The position numbers and the translations under genes were made by a program. Of a DNA stretch of 64,000 bases, positions 22,365 through 35,571 are shown one piece after another. The stretch is from the NCBI GenBank assembly GCA_964247055.1, contig OZ176052.1, positions 12,400,001-12,464,000 of the forward strand, given 5' to 3'. How positions within the stretch are numbered: the first letter of the stretch is position 1; the number at the start of each line of letters is the position of its first letter. The notes beneath the pieces are model-generated. The model worked only from the letters and a program-made list of their open reading frames with translations. It made no database searches and was not told the origin of the DNA. The DNA is from Paragordius varius (taxonomy: Eukaryota; Nematomorpha).

Positions 22365-22445
22365 GATAGGCTGCTTTTCGCAGTACAGTACTGGGTTTTC
22401 AAAAAAGAACTGCGCCTGTACTACGCCCACTTTTGTACCGCTTTT
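22365..22445 (+). repeat. Repeat family R3, copy 1
   Basis: The sequence containing AGTACAGTACTG, GTTTTCA and CCCACTTTTGTA matches the reverse complement of 47555-47640 over about 80 bp. Each copy carries a palindromic AGTACAGTACT core, so this is probably the end of a DNA element. Confidence 0.6.
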
Positions 22446-23940
22446 TAAAATTTCAAAAAATTAAATTTTACCTTTTATTTAGTCAAAATATTTTATATAG
22501 TACCCTCTCTAAAAATAACCCCATAATTTGTAAAGAAATGTTTATTTAGCGGAAAAAGATGGGCCTATTTAATTGGTTAATATATTATTTCCTGCTCGAA
22601 TTATACATAAAACTTAGGATTGCAGCCTTTCGCGCGTGGCGAAATTATAAATCTCGGAGACCACCGTAAGATTCAGGCTAATGGCTCTTTAACTCAGGGC
22701 TCTCGAAAAAAGAAATTAAAAATTAACAAAATTAATTTTTTTAATAAATGGATGATCAGGTTTAGAAAGTTAATTTTTTATTATAATTTTTATCAAACGG
22801 AAAACTATATAGAAAATCGCTCCGTAACATATTATATAAAGGCATATGATTTCGAAATAATCATTTTTTCGTATAAAAAAATTAAGAGTTACTTACGTTT
22901 ACACTCATTACGTGAAAGGTATAATGTTTCTTAATTTTTTTCCTAACCTTTAATTTTTATTAGTTTTCTTATTTTGCATAAACAAATTTCAGATATTTTT
23001 TTGAAGCGTATTTCTAACGATTTTGAAGCATGATGGAAACGGTATAATGCTTTAAGATATAATAAAACCCTTTTTCCAAATATCGATGATGTTGAACCTT
23101 ACTATAGGTTCATTTGGTGAATATTTGTGAAAAACACAATTAATTTTTAACATAAATTTGAAAACGAGCGAATATTTTACACTGAGGAGATAAATATTTA
23201 ACATTATCGAATTATATATATAGATATATGGTATAGCATCTCAACCGTTTATATCGTTTCCATCAGGCTAATAGTGTGGAGTACGCGTCAACAAAATTTT
23301 GCTAAAATTAAAATTTGAATGTATGCATTTTTTAATAAATATATTTAGTTGATATCAAAATTTAGTATATATTTAAAATTATTACATAATGTCGGAATAT
23401 TTGCGTTTGTTTTAAGAGAACAGTCCATTTTAAAAGAGCCAAAAAATTTGGGACTTTCAGAGCCCACATCTAAAAATTCAAACCAAAAGCAGCATGATAT
23501 TCCGGATATTTTTCTATCAGAATCTATATATTTCATATGGATATTTTTTGTGGAAACTGTGTAAAATACCACATCGATGCTTTAAAAACAGGAAAAGTAT
23601 GTTTTAATTTTGTACTGCGTCAAAGTTCAAAATATCTGGTCACATTATGCTAGGAAAATGTACAGGATATGATGCTTTTGATTTTGGCCCTTACGAGAGA
23701 TATACAGTTGTTAATATTTTGTAATTACTCCATTCAAAAAATGGCGAAATTTGCGCACATTTTTATAGCTAATTTTTTTAAAAGTTTAATTCTTGGAAAT
23801 TTGGCTAAAATATCTCATAAATTACATATAAAAAGCAAAGCAATATGTTAAAAATTCAATTAATGGGAAAGCTCTGTACTCGATACAAGAACAAGCAAAA
23901 GCAGTGGTTGCTCTAGCTATCATGAGCTTTAAATAGCAAA
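22446..23940. other. AT-rich stretch, no gene recognised
   Basis: It contains several short open stretches. One at about 23641-23722 (with GHIMLGKCTGYDAFDFG) looks less random than its surroundings, but no domain is recognised and the frame closes quickly. It may be further 5' relic of the LINE that follows. Little else can be said. Confidence 0.3.
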
Positions 23941-23949
23941 AATCAAACT

Positions 23950-25190
23950 TAAAATCATTAAATAACGTTAAACATACATACAAATATGACACCCGAATTT
24001 CAAATAGTTTTAGATCTGAAACAAGAGATAGATTAGATAATGAATGTAGTTTTAAGCAAATATTAAAAATATTATTGAAAGGCAAAGGAAAAGTGCAAAT
24101 GGTAAAGAGGAAAGATAATAAATGGATGCCAGAAAAGAGTTTAGAGATAGTAGAAAAGCGGAGAAAAGTTAAATCATGGGGGGATAATAATATGGTTAAT
24201 ATACAAAGAATTTCAACGACAAACAAAGAAGAATTATGAATTTTTTTTTACAAAACAATGCCTGTAAGTGGAAATAAATAATAAAAAGGATTAATGCAGC
24301 CCAAATGACTAAATTATCCCAAAAAGTTAAAGATTGGCTCCATGTTGTGCAAACAAACGGAAGTACGAGAAAGATGGAGGGAATATACCCAAAACCTCTA
24401 TCAGGTCCCGAAAGTAAAAGGAATACTATTTAAAGGGAAGAACGTGATCCAAATATGATGAAAGACGTGGTTGAATTAGCCTAATTGTTTACAACAAAGT
24501 GATGGGATTGGACAATATCCTAATAGCATAAAAGCTATTCCTGTAGAACGTTACACAAGTTATGCTAAAAAGTGTAGCAGACATGTGCACGGCCAAAAGA
24601 CTTGATATCATTTGTATATCTCCCAATAAGCTTATTAATTAGCCACGCTAGTAAGGTCATGCTAAAAATACAAAACAGGATGCACAACATTATATAGTCA
24701 GAGATACCAGAAAATCAGGGTGGATTTATGAAGGGAAAAAGCACAAGAGACTATATATCAAACATGAAGAGTATACTGGAAACATCAGAGAATTTTTGAA
24801 AGAATTATATATCTTTTATCGATTACAAACAAGTTTTTGAATCAATAATTATGACTTGTGTGAAATCTCTCTATAAAAAACAAAGAGCAATTATTACAAC
24901 ATCAGCTGGGGACACAGAAGAAAACAAACATCCTGGAGATATTTCTAAGAACGTTAACATATTTTAGTCATGTCATGCGATCGAATTCTCTAGAGAAAGA
25001 TACAATGTTTGGGAAGGAGGAAGGGCAAAGGAAACGCCGATCAACAATGGGGTGGTTGGACATGATAAAAGGTGAGACTAAGTTGACATTGAACGATCTC
25101 AATATAGCGGTAAAAAATAGAAAGAAGTGGAAATAAATAGTGAAAACTATATAGAAAAATCGTTTACAAGTTAAGAGTAACCAGCCAACT
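23950..25190 (+). mobile_element. BovB/RTE-type LINE relic
   Basis: Scattered frames match the order of an RTE-BovB polyprotein: a region with KWMPEKSLEIVEKRRKVK (family W.SEE.L.....RR..K), an NKxxGxD-like piece (VMGLDNI), a block with QNRMHNII, then QGGFMKGKSTRDYISNMK (family QAGFRKGRGTRDQIANI) and the palm start IDYKQVFES (family IDYAKAFD). An internal deletion removes the catalytic box and joins to the C-terminal block TMFGKEEGQRKRRSTMGW followed by LNDLNIAVKNRKKW. Many stops. The copy is 5' truncated and old, and of a different lineage from the LINE at 6332-9160. Confidence 0.8.
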
Positions 25191-25233
25191 ATATTACTAA
25201 TTTTAAACTCTGTAATAAATATTTTCTCTATAC

Positions 25234-26880
25234 CAGGGCTTCATAAACTATGGGTCGCGATTCTTGGGGTCGCGTAGCAAAATTATGATGTCCCGAGTGA
25301 CAAAAATACAATTTAGCAAAAAATGTTTTTTAACTTGTAAAATTATTGTTATAAAGAAAAATAACAATCGGATAAAAATATCATAAAATCTTCTGGATCG
25401 GAAGGACTGTTTATATCAGCTTTTCTAAGATTATAATTATAATCTATATAAAAATAGAAAATGCTGGCTTTGTGATCTGTTTCCGGATAACCGGTAGACC
25501 CATTAAATCCAAATGTCAAAAAAATATAATCATTAATAAATGTCTCGATAGCTTCGCCCTTTTTTGAATTAGGCTCCCAGTTCGGGCCCACCCCGTGTAA
25601 AAAACGGTTTTTTTTGAAAACAGAAATCCAGAAAAATCGTGTCTTTGAGACAATTAGGACGTGTTGTACCTTTCGATTTCAAAATGATTATTTTTAATTT
25701 TTTTGGATTACGCCGAACCTAGTCGGCTTACTTTTTTAATTTAGGCTCTCTTTTTACCCGTTCCCCCCATAAAATGCCATTTTTTTAAAAAACTATATAA
25801 TTTTTTGCCCAGGGTATGAGACCGTTAAAATTTACTGAGGATTCGAGTTATTCTCTGTTAAAAAACAAAAATTTTAGTCTTGAGTTTGGCTGCTGGGTAA
25901 ACAGATAGCCGCTAAAACTGCGCCACTATATAGAAATTGCGTTGTTTTGGAGCTATTTTACAGAAAAATATGAAGCCATATGAGATCATTAAAAGATCGA
26001 AATATTACCCATAACTAGGTAATAAATTAAGGTCGGGTTTTTTTATTAGCCGTTAATTTGGGGCCTTTGTGCCCTAAAACGCCATCATATAACGATTATA
26101 TAGTGTTGAGGTATTTTTTCAATAACCCATGAGACGATGGTATCAAAGATGATTCCAAATATTTGCCCTATAAAGGCAAAGAGTTTAACTCAGCGCTTTT
26201 CCATGGGTAGGGTTTATCGGTGTAAAACTGAGACGCCATGCAAAAATAGCGTGGTTTTGGAGCCGATTAAAAAACTTAAGAATACATACGAGATCGGTTA
26301 AACACATTTGTAGGAAATTTGTATAATATCATTCTATCCTTTAAAAAGGGACCGCAAATGATTTTCTTTTTATATTTCAAATTAGAACTTTTAACCATGA
26401 TTTCGATCAAAAATTTCAAAATAAATCCAATGATAGTTAAATATTAACTTTATTAAAGGACAGATTAAATATGGTCTATTTCGAGTAAACAATATTTCAG
26501 CTTATGCAAAAACCCGTAAAAGAATAATTATAGACATTTTTTCTTAAATATGTTTATTATTTTTATCTCCATTAACTCTATTTATTGCAAATTATTTAGA
26601 ATAATTATCGGTGAGACTACGCCCCGACAGGTGACAGGGCCAGCTAGTATCTTGTATAAATTTACTATGAATCAGAAAATTTTATAGAAATTTATAAAAA
26701 ATGTAGATTTATTTTTGTCAATCACTCAAAACCGAAATAATGCTGATAAATATTATCAACAAAATTTCTGTTTCTATGTGTTACTTCGAAGAAACTATTA
26801 TTTTTCTTTTATATTTGTTGGGATGGTTAAAAAACTTGCAATCATAAATGGGGTCGGGAACTACAGTTTATGAAGCGCTG
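25234..26880. mobile_element. hAT element with 8-bp target duplication, carrying an R1 insertion
   Basis: The left end CAGGGCTTCATAAACTATGG and right end CAGTTTATGAAGCGCTG are inverted. The flanking 8-mers are CTCTATAC (25226-25233) and CTTTATAC (26881-26888), 7 of 8 identical. Most of the interior (25434-26650) is a copy of the R1 repeat, in the same orientation as copy A. No transposase frame. Confidence 0.85.
25434..26650 (-). repeat. Dispersed repeat family R1, copy B (longest)
   Basis: Shares with copies A and C the GEAI..FINDYIF coding-like patch and the GG(G)TAA/AGATA(G/C)CCGC motif. The outer part contains two related internal segments (about 25920-26020 and 26230-26320), each with GCGTxGTTTTGGAGC and a following (C)ATAxGAGATC. 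The edge near 26650 reads GCTAGTATC, the complement of the TACTAGC edge of copy C. It lies wholly within the hAT element 25234-26880. Confidence 0.7.
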
Positions 26881-26888
26881 CTTTATAC

Positions 26889-27495
26889 GCTTTCTCAGTA
26901 AAAAAAATTAAAAGGTAATAAACTTTTAAATATGAGGATGCAAAGTATACGTTATAAACAAGGATTCGTGAAAATTCATATATTTAAAAGTACAGAAATT
27001 CATAACACAAATGATCAAGCTGTAGATTATAAATTAATTAATATAACGACAACCCAAAAAGTCAATACAATTTAATGGGCTAATGGCAAACCTAAATTTA
27101 AAGCGAGAAGGTACCATCGATGTCGGAATAGTTTACCGATTAGCCCACTTGAAAGATTCATATTATAAATCAATTCGATTTTTTTAAAAAATAATTTTTT
27201 TATTCAATGAATATAACCCTACCTTTTCTATGAATGTTTTCCCGTAATAAAATGTTTCAGAGCTGCTAATTTCAAATATGTTAATGAATTTATTGCTAAC
27301 TATTCTATTTTGCAAATATTTGTACAATAATTATAATTTTGGTTCACATTTAAATTGCTATAATCTAATACCTATATAAACATAATTCAAAAAAGAGATT
27401 CATTCATATATTAATAAAAATATATACTTTGATGTAAAAATTGGCCCCTTTCGATACTATGCGCGCTACTTTAATATATAATATCATATTCTAGA
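26889..27495. other. AT-rich intergenic stretch downstream of the FLVCR-like gene
   Basis: Probably 3' UTR and flank of the minus-strand gene ending at 27496. No exon or repeat recognised. Confidence 0.4.
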
Positions 27496-30400
27496 TTATT
27501 GCAATTCTAGAGTCCCTTTAATTTTTTCCAGGTTTTGGTCCCCGTGTAAATCCTCCGATAATTGGAATAAAGGCTCCGAAAGATTCGATGTTTTATTTTC
27601 CGTGTTAGATTTTGCAGTTTTTCCACTGGCATTTTTATTCCACCGTCCAACCTTTTCCTTATCATAAAATAATTGTTTAAATTTGGACATTGAAGGCTTT
27701 TCTCCATTATTATGGATGCTGGTAACCACTTTAGAACCTACCCCATTTTCTAGGTTAGATTTTGCAAGCTAATTCAAATAAAAGTTATAAATAATGTCTG
27801 AATCATAAAAAATAACACATATTATTATAAGTGGAGTTTAAAAAATATAAGTGAGAAATTTATTAAACCGCCATTTACCAATTAAAAAGAAGCAAATAAT
27901 AACGCCAATCACATATTTGAATTCTTCTTAGCTAAAGCCTATAAAAACCCGGAATCCATATTTAATAACTTATGACAATGACATTGGGATGAAAAATAAA
28001 ATATATATGGCTTAAAAATGGCCATTTAAATTGAAGCTTTATAATAAAAACGATTTTTATAAAATATAATATACCGCTTCTTTGTGACTTTTGTTTATAT
28101 GTTCCCGTCTAAGTTTTGAACGTATCAGTACTATATATAAAAAAGGATTCGCAATTTTTGATGTATAAAATTTTTGATTTTTCTATAAAACATAAATTAA
28201 AAATTATGAATAAAAACTTACTTGTTAACAGAATGCCAAAAAGCAATGAAGCGCATAGCAAGAGATTAGCCGCAAACACCGATCTAATATCCATCAATTT
28301 TCCCATCCCGATTGTAAAAATAATCCCAAAAATCTACAATAATCAATTATTTCGATATAATTCTTTTAGTTGATCTAAGGTTTTACATAAGGTTTTAGGT
28401 ATTATATAATAAAAATTTAGATATTTGTTTAGTTGACAACATAAAAAAATATAAGCAAATGCCAATTGCAAATACATCAAGAATTAGATTTGCCATTAAT
28501 GTTTGTTGTCTGTTACACAAATTTAACATTAAATAAGAATGAAATTTTTATTCAAAGATATAATGCTTTCATCGTGTAAAATGTAATGAAAAAACCTGTG
28601 CTGAAGCATTCAAAAGACCTGAGGAGATTTCGGCGGAATGTGGATAAGTTATTTCGGCTGCAAATTCAAATCCAACCGGCAAATAACCGTTCATAAAAAA
28701 TCTGTAAAAATATTTATAAAATATTGGCATCTAAATCAAGGGTGTCTAACACGCGGCATATACAATTTCACAAAATCTATGTAAAATTAATTTGGTTAAA
28801 CAAATTTTATGAATAAATCTTTTCGAATTTCGGCAATAGCAGTAATTATAGTCTTATTTTAATATCAAATAAAATATCCATAATTTTGCGAATATGGCCG
28901 GTCGGATTTTTCGATCCAAAAATGGGGCTTGAAAAGCCCTTTGTGTGTTTGAACACCCCTGATCTAAATTCTAATAAAACTCAATGCAAAATTCGTAATC
29001 TCAAACACGGGTAGTTAATTTTTGAAATTTAATAAAATTATCACAATTTAGTTATTTACAAATTTTTATGGGGGGCTTAAAAAATTTAGGATTTTTCTAA
29101 AAAAATATTTAAACGATTGACAATCTGACTTGAATAAAAAAAAATAGATAAATATTCATTTTCTCAAGAAAAACTTTGGGTTAATTAGCAAAAAAGTTGT
29201 TTTACCCCAAAAATCCAATGTTTACAAACACAAGCCAAAGCATCCCATTATTTAGCGTAAAGGTGAAACATATAGTAAATACAAGGCTCAATATATTGAT
29301 TATCATAGTTGTGGATCTAAAACAAATCAAAAAAGAGCATATTAAACAACATAAAAAATTCTACAAACCCAAATTTAAATATTTTTATTACAATTTTGAC
29401 ATTATAAAATTTGAAAAAATTAAATATTGAATTACTTGAAAGCTTTAGTCTTATCCAGCCATAAGCCAGCGACAATGGCTCCTAACAAGCCTGTGAGTAT
29501 CATAGTTAAACCAATTCGACCAACATTCATTTCTTGTCCCTTAGAATTTACGAAAAAAATATTTTTCCATTTACAATGATTTATTATTTTTTAAACATAA
29601 GTTTGGGTTTTTGACCCTTTAAAACAGGGGCGTCCAATATAAATGACTTTTCAGGCCGCATTTTTAGCTCAAAAATTACGACGAGCGCATTCGATATATA
29701 TTTTGGCATTCAAAAATAATTTATTAGAACAAACATAAGACTTCACAAAGAAAACGGAATGAAAAAATTTTCTCGTTCTTTCTTGGATAAAATTATTTAG
29801 AAAAAAATTGCCTATGGAATATCAATTTCACTACCATTTTGTGAATATGTTTATAGATTCCAATTTTGCGGTTCGCATGTTGTCCACCCCTGGTTTAACA
29901 TAACAATATAACCAAAAAAGCAAAAAGTATGTTCTAACAACCAGTCAAATCGATTTTAGATTAACAAAAAAAAATTGTAATATTAATATAATATCTTAAA
30001 ATTTTTTGATCATGACTGATCTAAGCCAATCTTCTTCTTTTTGAAAGCAACATAAATAATTTTCAATTTCAATTCCATATTAAATAACTTACCGGATAAT
30101 GTCGCAAAATTATTTGATTCAACAAGGTGGAAATGGCATAATAGTTTCCAGTGATTATTCCTAAAGTATGGTAGTAATAATTTAGAGGACATTTAAAAAG
30201 GAAATATTTATTAAAATATTTGTTATATTTCTATAAGTTTAATTACTCTTTTTCTGAACTCGTCGTCCAAAAAAATAGTTATTTTTCCATATTATGTTAA
30301 ACTTAATACTATGACAAAACATTATTTATAAAAACAAAATATTTAAATACTTAATCATTATTAAGTGGATCAATTTAAACAGCGAATTTGAAACAAATGA

Positions 30401-32892
30401 ACTTTGTTCTTAACTGTATATCAACTAGAGCCCAAGTTTCTAATGCTTTTTTAATTGAAATTCGATTTAAAAATGTTTTTATTAAAATTAGGTGAGTGGT
30501 TTTTACTATATACCTTACATAGTGTAATAGATTTGAACATGTTATAAAATCATTTTTTGGATGTTTCGTTATTTTAATTTTTAATTATATGAGAAGCCTT
30601 TTTTACAGTGTTAACGAATAATTTATAAATTATTGCAATAAAGGTGGATATACCTTATCTAATATATTAAAAATTTCAATTTATTCCAAAAAAATCTCTA
30701 GGATTCAATGGCATATTAACATCATGATTGGTTTAATTAAAGAAAAATAACTAAATAACTATATGCAAATTTTTAGATATCAAGAAAATAAGTAAAGTTA
30801 TATTGAAAAATCATTTCAACTAAAAACGAAAAATAGGGCGTTTCAAAAGCAATATTAATCAGCATAAAATTTCTTAGCATAAATGAATTGGTAAAATAAA
30901 AAAAACAATTAACTAAGAAACTCACTTTAGCAAAGAATAAAAAGAATTAACTTTCTATCGACTAACAAAATAACAAAAACGAAATACACTCGACAATGTT
31001 TCACACATTGATTTCTATATGTTCATTTGATTTAACCAAAACTATCTTATTAAATTATAAGCACAAAATAATAACTTATACCATAAGTGAAAAAAAGCAG
31101 CATAAAGTTCCGACTTTTAAACATGCTCAGGAGAGAATGTTTGAAATTGATTCCTTTATAAGCATCGTGGACTGATAAGGCATATTCGGCAGCAGATGGT
31201 GGAGTTTTGGGTTGTCGTTTAAAAACTAAAGGTATGAATAAATTGCACAAAAAATTATCAAAACTATCTATAGCCCATAAAAATTAGGTTATAAAATATA
31301 ATGAAAGTTTAAGTAAATATTTTTTTGAAATTTAAATTTCACGGGTTAATTTATTATTTTTTGGATAATCTAGCCCCGATTCCACTTAAACATAGTTTAA
31401 AAAGGAAAAAAATGATTATTTCCTAAATTATTAGATTTAGATTGTATTGTGCACACCATTTTATATTTCCCAATAAAACAAATTATAATACTTTCGTTAA
31501 TTTCAGACAATATAAATTTTAGTTATGTAGAAATTACAAATATATATAAATTCTAAAATAATATAATCTTAATTTACCAGTCACAATCATAATGAAAACA
31601 AGCGTGGAAAATATCGCGACACCATAAAATAAATTTCGGAGGCCAGCTTGGATTTGATAAGTATTACCATGAGGCACAACAATGGAAGGAATTAAAAAAC
31701 CCAAAGCGACCCCTACCTAAAAAACCATAAAAAAAATTAAAAAAAATGTTTAAAGAATTATACTAAATCGTTTTATAAATAATTAATTACACCAAAACTT
31801 TTAGTATTTTTATTTTCTTATTAAATAGCAACATTTAAAACTGGTGATAGTGCTAAAAAATAATATATAATATTTTTGATAATTAATTAAGATATAAGGT
31901 TTCAGGCAATGAAAGATTAACCAAGTTAATCCATAATATATCATCTGTAAATTTTGGGTTATAATAGATAAATGCTTATTTATTTCCTAGTCCTAAATCT
32001 GTCTATGTTAAAAAATATTGGGTATGTATAGATAATCCTTTTTTTCAAAAATATATGTTTTATATTACAAAAAATCTTTTTTGTACATATTTCGTGTCAC
32101 AATTAATTTATTGATTGATTAATTGGAGAGAGAGGAAAAGCAAAAACAGGAAAATAAGGATTATAACAAGAGGAACAACATGCATATTATTCCAACCAAT
32201 CCCAGCATATATATATGGGAGACAAATTATCAGATAACAAATAGATATGCAAGGTTACATTTTTTGTTGCCTTTGGCTTAAAATGCTTATAATATTTAAA
32301 AACACAAATACTAAAAATTAGGACACATATCATTTAATCCCTAGGGAAATCAAATAAAAATATATCTAGATAAATTTTGTAATTAAATTTAAACCTGATT
32401 TCCGAAAACACCGATCGCACAAGCGGTCGAAACTTCGTCATGACCGAACCAAGTTGCGGCCAATTTAGAGGGAATGTTAAGGACAAAAAGTTGAGCAATT
32501 GCGCAGATAGTTTGACCTAACATAGTGACCCAAAATAGATTGGGATTTAAGCTTCCACACTTTATCCATGCACCTAAAACGTTTAGCAAAGCCCCAATAA
32601 TGGCGCATTCTTTGAGACCTCTCACGTTCAATAACCATGAAGCAGGTACGATAAAGGGTATATAAACAGCCATATATATCATGGAGAGCCAATCGATTTC
32701 CCTGGGCGATTTGCCATAATATTCGGATATAATATTAGTTATAATACTATATTCAATCCATTGAAATGCATTTATCATGGAATAAAGAGTAAATATGGAT
32801 AAAATAATGTATCTTCTGGCATATAATTTGGTTTGATAGGATGTTGGATTGATTATAACAGGATGACTTTTGGTTAAGGATTCCGATTTCAT
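27496..32892 (-). CDS. FLVCR: FLVCR-type (SLC49) major facilitator transporter, complete
   Basis: Ten exons in phase give 536 aa: 32395..32892, 31578..31716, 31082..31225, 30093..30160, 29436..29539, 29206..29316, 28596..28701, 28222..28333, 28075..28130, 27496..27768. It is an MFS protein of the FLVCR1/2 group (choline/ethanolamine or heme transport at membranes). Markers: [65 protein letters not shown], then [76 protein letters not shown] and [11 protein letters not shown]. Twelve helices are expected and the length fits FLVCR (526-555 aa). The C-terminal 91-residue exon is polar and probably cytosolic. The ATG at 32892 is chosen because homology begins about 30 residues later and no other in-frame ATG lies upstream. 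Two hAT MITEs sit in its introns. Confidence 0.93.
28737..28961. mobile_element. hAT MITE family H1, copy 2, perfect 8-bp target duplication
   Basis: The element is 225 bp, starting CAAGGGTGTCTAACACG and ending GTTTGAACACCCCTG. ATCTAAAT flanks both sides exactly (28729-28736 and 28962-28969), which fixes the boundaries and the hAT class. It lies in an FLVCR-like intron. Confidence 0.93.
29625..29892. mobile_element. hAT MITE family H1, copy 3
   Basis: The element is 268 bp, with ends CAGGGGCGTCCAAT and TGTTGTCCACCCCTG. Flanks CTTTAAAA and GTTTAACA match at 6 of 8 positions. It lies in the next FLVCR-like intron. Confidence 0.85.
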
Positions 32893-32969
32893 TGTCAACT
32901 TTAAAAGCTACTTCACCACATGTTGCTTTACATGTTCATACTAACACATGTTTGCTAACCTGGTTTTCC
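32893..32969. promoter_or_regulatory. Bidirectional promoter/5' leader between FLVCR-like and SLC35A-like genes
   Basis: Only 77 bp separate the two start codons of the divergently oriented genes. Transcription start sites must lie either in this gap or inside the opposite gene, so the 5' leaders are very short or overlap in antisense. The gap is slightly less AT-rich than its surroundings. No TATA box is clear on either strand. Confidence 0.7.
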
Positions 32970-35265
32970 ATGAATTTAGGTTTTTTCAAAGATTTGTTCC
33001 CCACAAAATTAACTTTTTTTATTTTTGTTACATATATGGCCCTATTTATAAACCATGGATTGCTTATAACTGCCACTAAATCGGGTAAACATAGTTATGA
33101 TTATGATCCAAACATAATCGTATTAATCACGGAATATGTCAAATTATTAGCATCAATCCTTATTTATGTTAGAAAGTAAAGCCTTAAATCTAATTATATA
33201 GACAAAGTTTTCATAGTTTATGGATTCAATGCCTCACACATAGAGATGGTTAACATTTTAATATTTATTTTAGTGCTGTTGAAATATTTTATCCCAGCTT
33301 TTCTTTACTGTTTATACAACAATTTGCAATTCAGTAATTTGGCACATTACGATCCCACCACCTATTTTGTCCTCTTACAATTTAGAGTTGTGGTCACTGG
33401 TATTATATATCAGGTATGTACAGAGCAATATATTTGTTAGTTAGTTTTTATAGAAATGATTCTTTTGAGAAATGGACTCGAAATTTATATTGATTAAAAA
33501 ATAATTTAAGGATTAACTGTTTCTTTTACTTTTGCATAATATACTTTTATATATTACATATGTTAGATTTTATTTAATCGCAAATTAACCAAAACTCAAT
33601 GGATTTCGCTCTGTATTTTAACCGCGGGGTGTTTAATTAAACAAGCTAAACCTCCAGTTTCTAACATAGATGCCTCTCATATTAACACAAATAGCGTATC
33701 GCTATTTACGTTTCTCTCCACCATATTTGCTCATTTGGGACATATTTTTCGGTTTGATAGCGGAATTATATTTGTCCTTATTCAGGTTATAACTGGTGTT
33801 TTTATTCCTGATTAATTGATTTAGTTTTTGTGATTCGGTTGAATTATGTGTTTTATGTTGCTTCAATTTATTCATCTTAGTTTAACCTTTAGTAAGGAAC
33901 AAAAGATATGTTATTTGATTTAAACACTATCGATATTTTCCGGTAGTTTGAAAATATTTGATATATTTTACTTTTACCTTATATATATAATTGTATTAAT
34001 AATTAGTTCAACTTTATGCGCAATTAGTCTTATTTTTTTGCTTGAGATATGTTATATTTTTTTATTTAATAATTTATATAAACCACTTATATAAATTATA
34101 CAATATAAGCTATAGGGTTTTATCGAAAATATTAACTGATGTTTCTCTTTATTAAACAATAATTAAAATACGTAATAAAATCATAACCATATTTTTAAGC
34201 TTGGTATATGTTAATTTTTCTAAAATGAGCAGATTACACGTTTTCTTAGTTTCTACAGGTGCTTTATATCATTTATTCTTTACACCACTAACTTTATAAA
34301 AATTTCATTGTTGGTTATATATATATTAGATCCTTTGCTCATGTTTTGCTGGAGTTTACAATGAACTTTTGCTCAAAAATAAAACTAATTCTTCTTCCAA
34401 CAAATGTTCTACGCATCCGCTTGGCCAAAACCATAAAAAGATTGGTGACGACGATTTTAACGCTCAACGATCTGTGCTACTTAATGGTATAAAAAGTTCT
34501 GATACATTTCTTGATAATTCTTTGGCAAATGGACAAGTTTCAAACACTCTCAATCAAATCTTAATTCATGATTCGCATTCTTGTTTAAGTGCTTCCGAAA
34601 CTGATGAAAAGTTTGATAAAACTAAACTTTTGAATGGTGTACATAATCAAAATATGATATCTCAAAACGATAAAAACAACATTGAGGATGTTAGCACAGA
34701 AACACCAATTATGATACAAAATGTATTTATGTACCTTGATTCTATCATATGTAATTACTTATATTTTATAGTTTTCCGCCTTTTTTTCAGCAGGGCGGAA
34801 GATTCGTTTAACTCTACTGATAGGGCCTCTGCAATTTTAGCTTACCCCGCACGTGAATTAATTTTACCCACTGGAATTAATATTAATTCTACTTTTATAT
34901 CTCCAGATCTTTTCTTAAATACAAATAATATTACTACTCAGCATACTTCGTCTTTCTACAGTAAAAAAGATGCGACTAATATCATAAATCCTGTGGCCAT
35001 ATTACATATGTTTAGCAGTGATTTTCGCCTTTTTTTCGTAGTGCTAAATGGGGCAGCTATTGGTTTAGTTACGAGTTTTTTCCTTAAATACCTCAACTCT
35101 ATCCTGAAAAACTTCGCTTCGGCCTTGGAAATTATATTTACGGCAATTTTAGCAAAGCTTATTTTGGGCATTCCCGCTGGTGGAATTTACACGTTTGTGG
35201 CCACGATACTTGTCTTTTATTCAGTGTGGTTATATTCTCGAAATCCTGTTAAAACTTCTACTTAA
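32970..35265 (+). CDS. SLC35A4/A5-type nucleotide-sugar transporter, complete
   Basis: Five exons in phase give 515 aa: 32970..33175, 33202..33248, 33274..33413, 33567..33785, 34330..35265. A ten-helix Golgi/ER antiporter exchanging a UDP-sugar for UMP is expected. Family marks: ITEYVKLLASILIY in the second helix, IPAFLYCLYNNLQF (family NN motif), DPTTYFVLLQFRVVVTGIIYQ, LFNRKLTKTQWISL, FAGVYNELLLK (family G.Y.E...K), IMIQNVFMYLDS and KYLNSILKNFASALEI (family K..D...K.F..S). Two hydrophilic inserts stand out: about 108 residues after GVYNELLLK (about 220-328) and about 65 residues at about 359-422, both Asn/Ser-rich; typical members are 320-430 aa. Introns 1 and 2 are 26 and 25 nt. Substrate cannot be told; A5-like placement rests on the VYNE motif and long loop. 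Confidence 0.9.
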
Positions 35266-35505
35266 AACTTAAATTCCTCCTTATTTATGAGTTTTATTAA
35301 TTTATTTATTTGCAAAATTGCAATATTTACCCACATTTCTCATTTCATAGTAATTGTATATAATGTTTTGTTACAAATTTTTATAGGTTACTTTTCATCT
35401 AAATTATATTTAATTCCTCTAATGATTTATACCAAACCAAAGAATTTTTAATGTACAACATTGTTTAAATATATGTATATTATATGTAACCAAAGAATTA
35501 TATTT

Positions 35506-35508
<3 letters not shown>

Positions 35509-35536
<28 letters not shown>
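35509..35536. repeat. (AT)n microsatellite
   Basis: Uninterrupted AT dinucleotides in the 3' region of the SLC35A-like gene. Similar runs occur at about 43065-43087, 59004-59020 and 59359-59378. Confidence 0.9.
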
Positions 35537-35540
<4 letters not shown>

Positions 35541-35571
35541 AATTTCACAATTTTTTTGTAGATACAACAAA

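Noticed and set aside
22620-22934. 104-codon frame downstream of repeat R3
   Set aside because: Starts with TTG, low complexity, no similarity recognised.
23345-23577. Overlapping frames on both strands with a PTSKNSNQKQHD segment
   Set aside because: Neither strand matched a known domain; possibly LINE 5' relic but not supportable.
23822-24226. 134-codon minus-strand frame
   Set aside because: It is antisense to the BovB/RTE relic, whose plus-strand frames show the family blocks.
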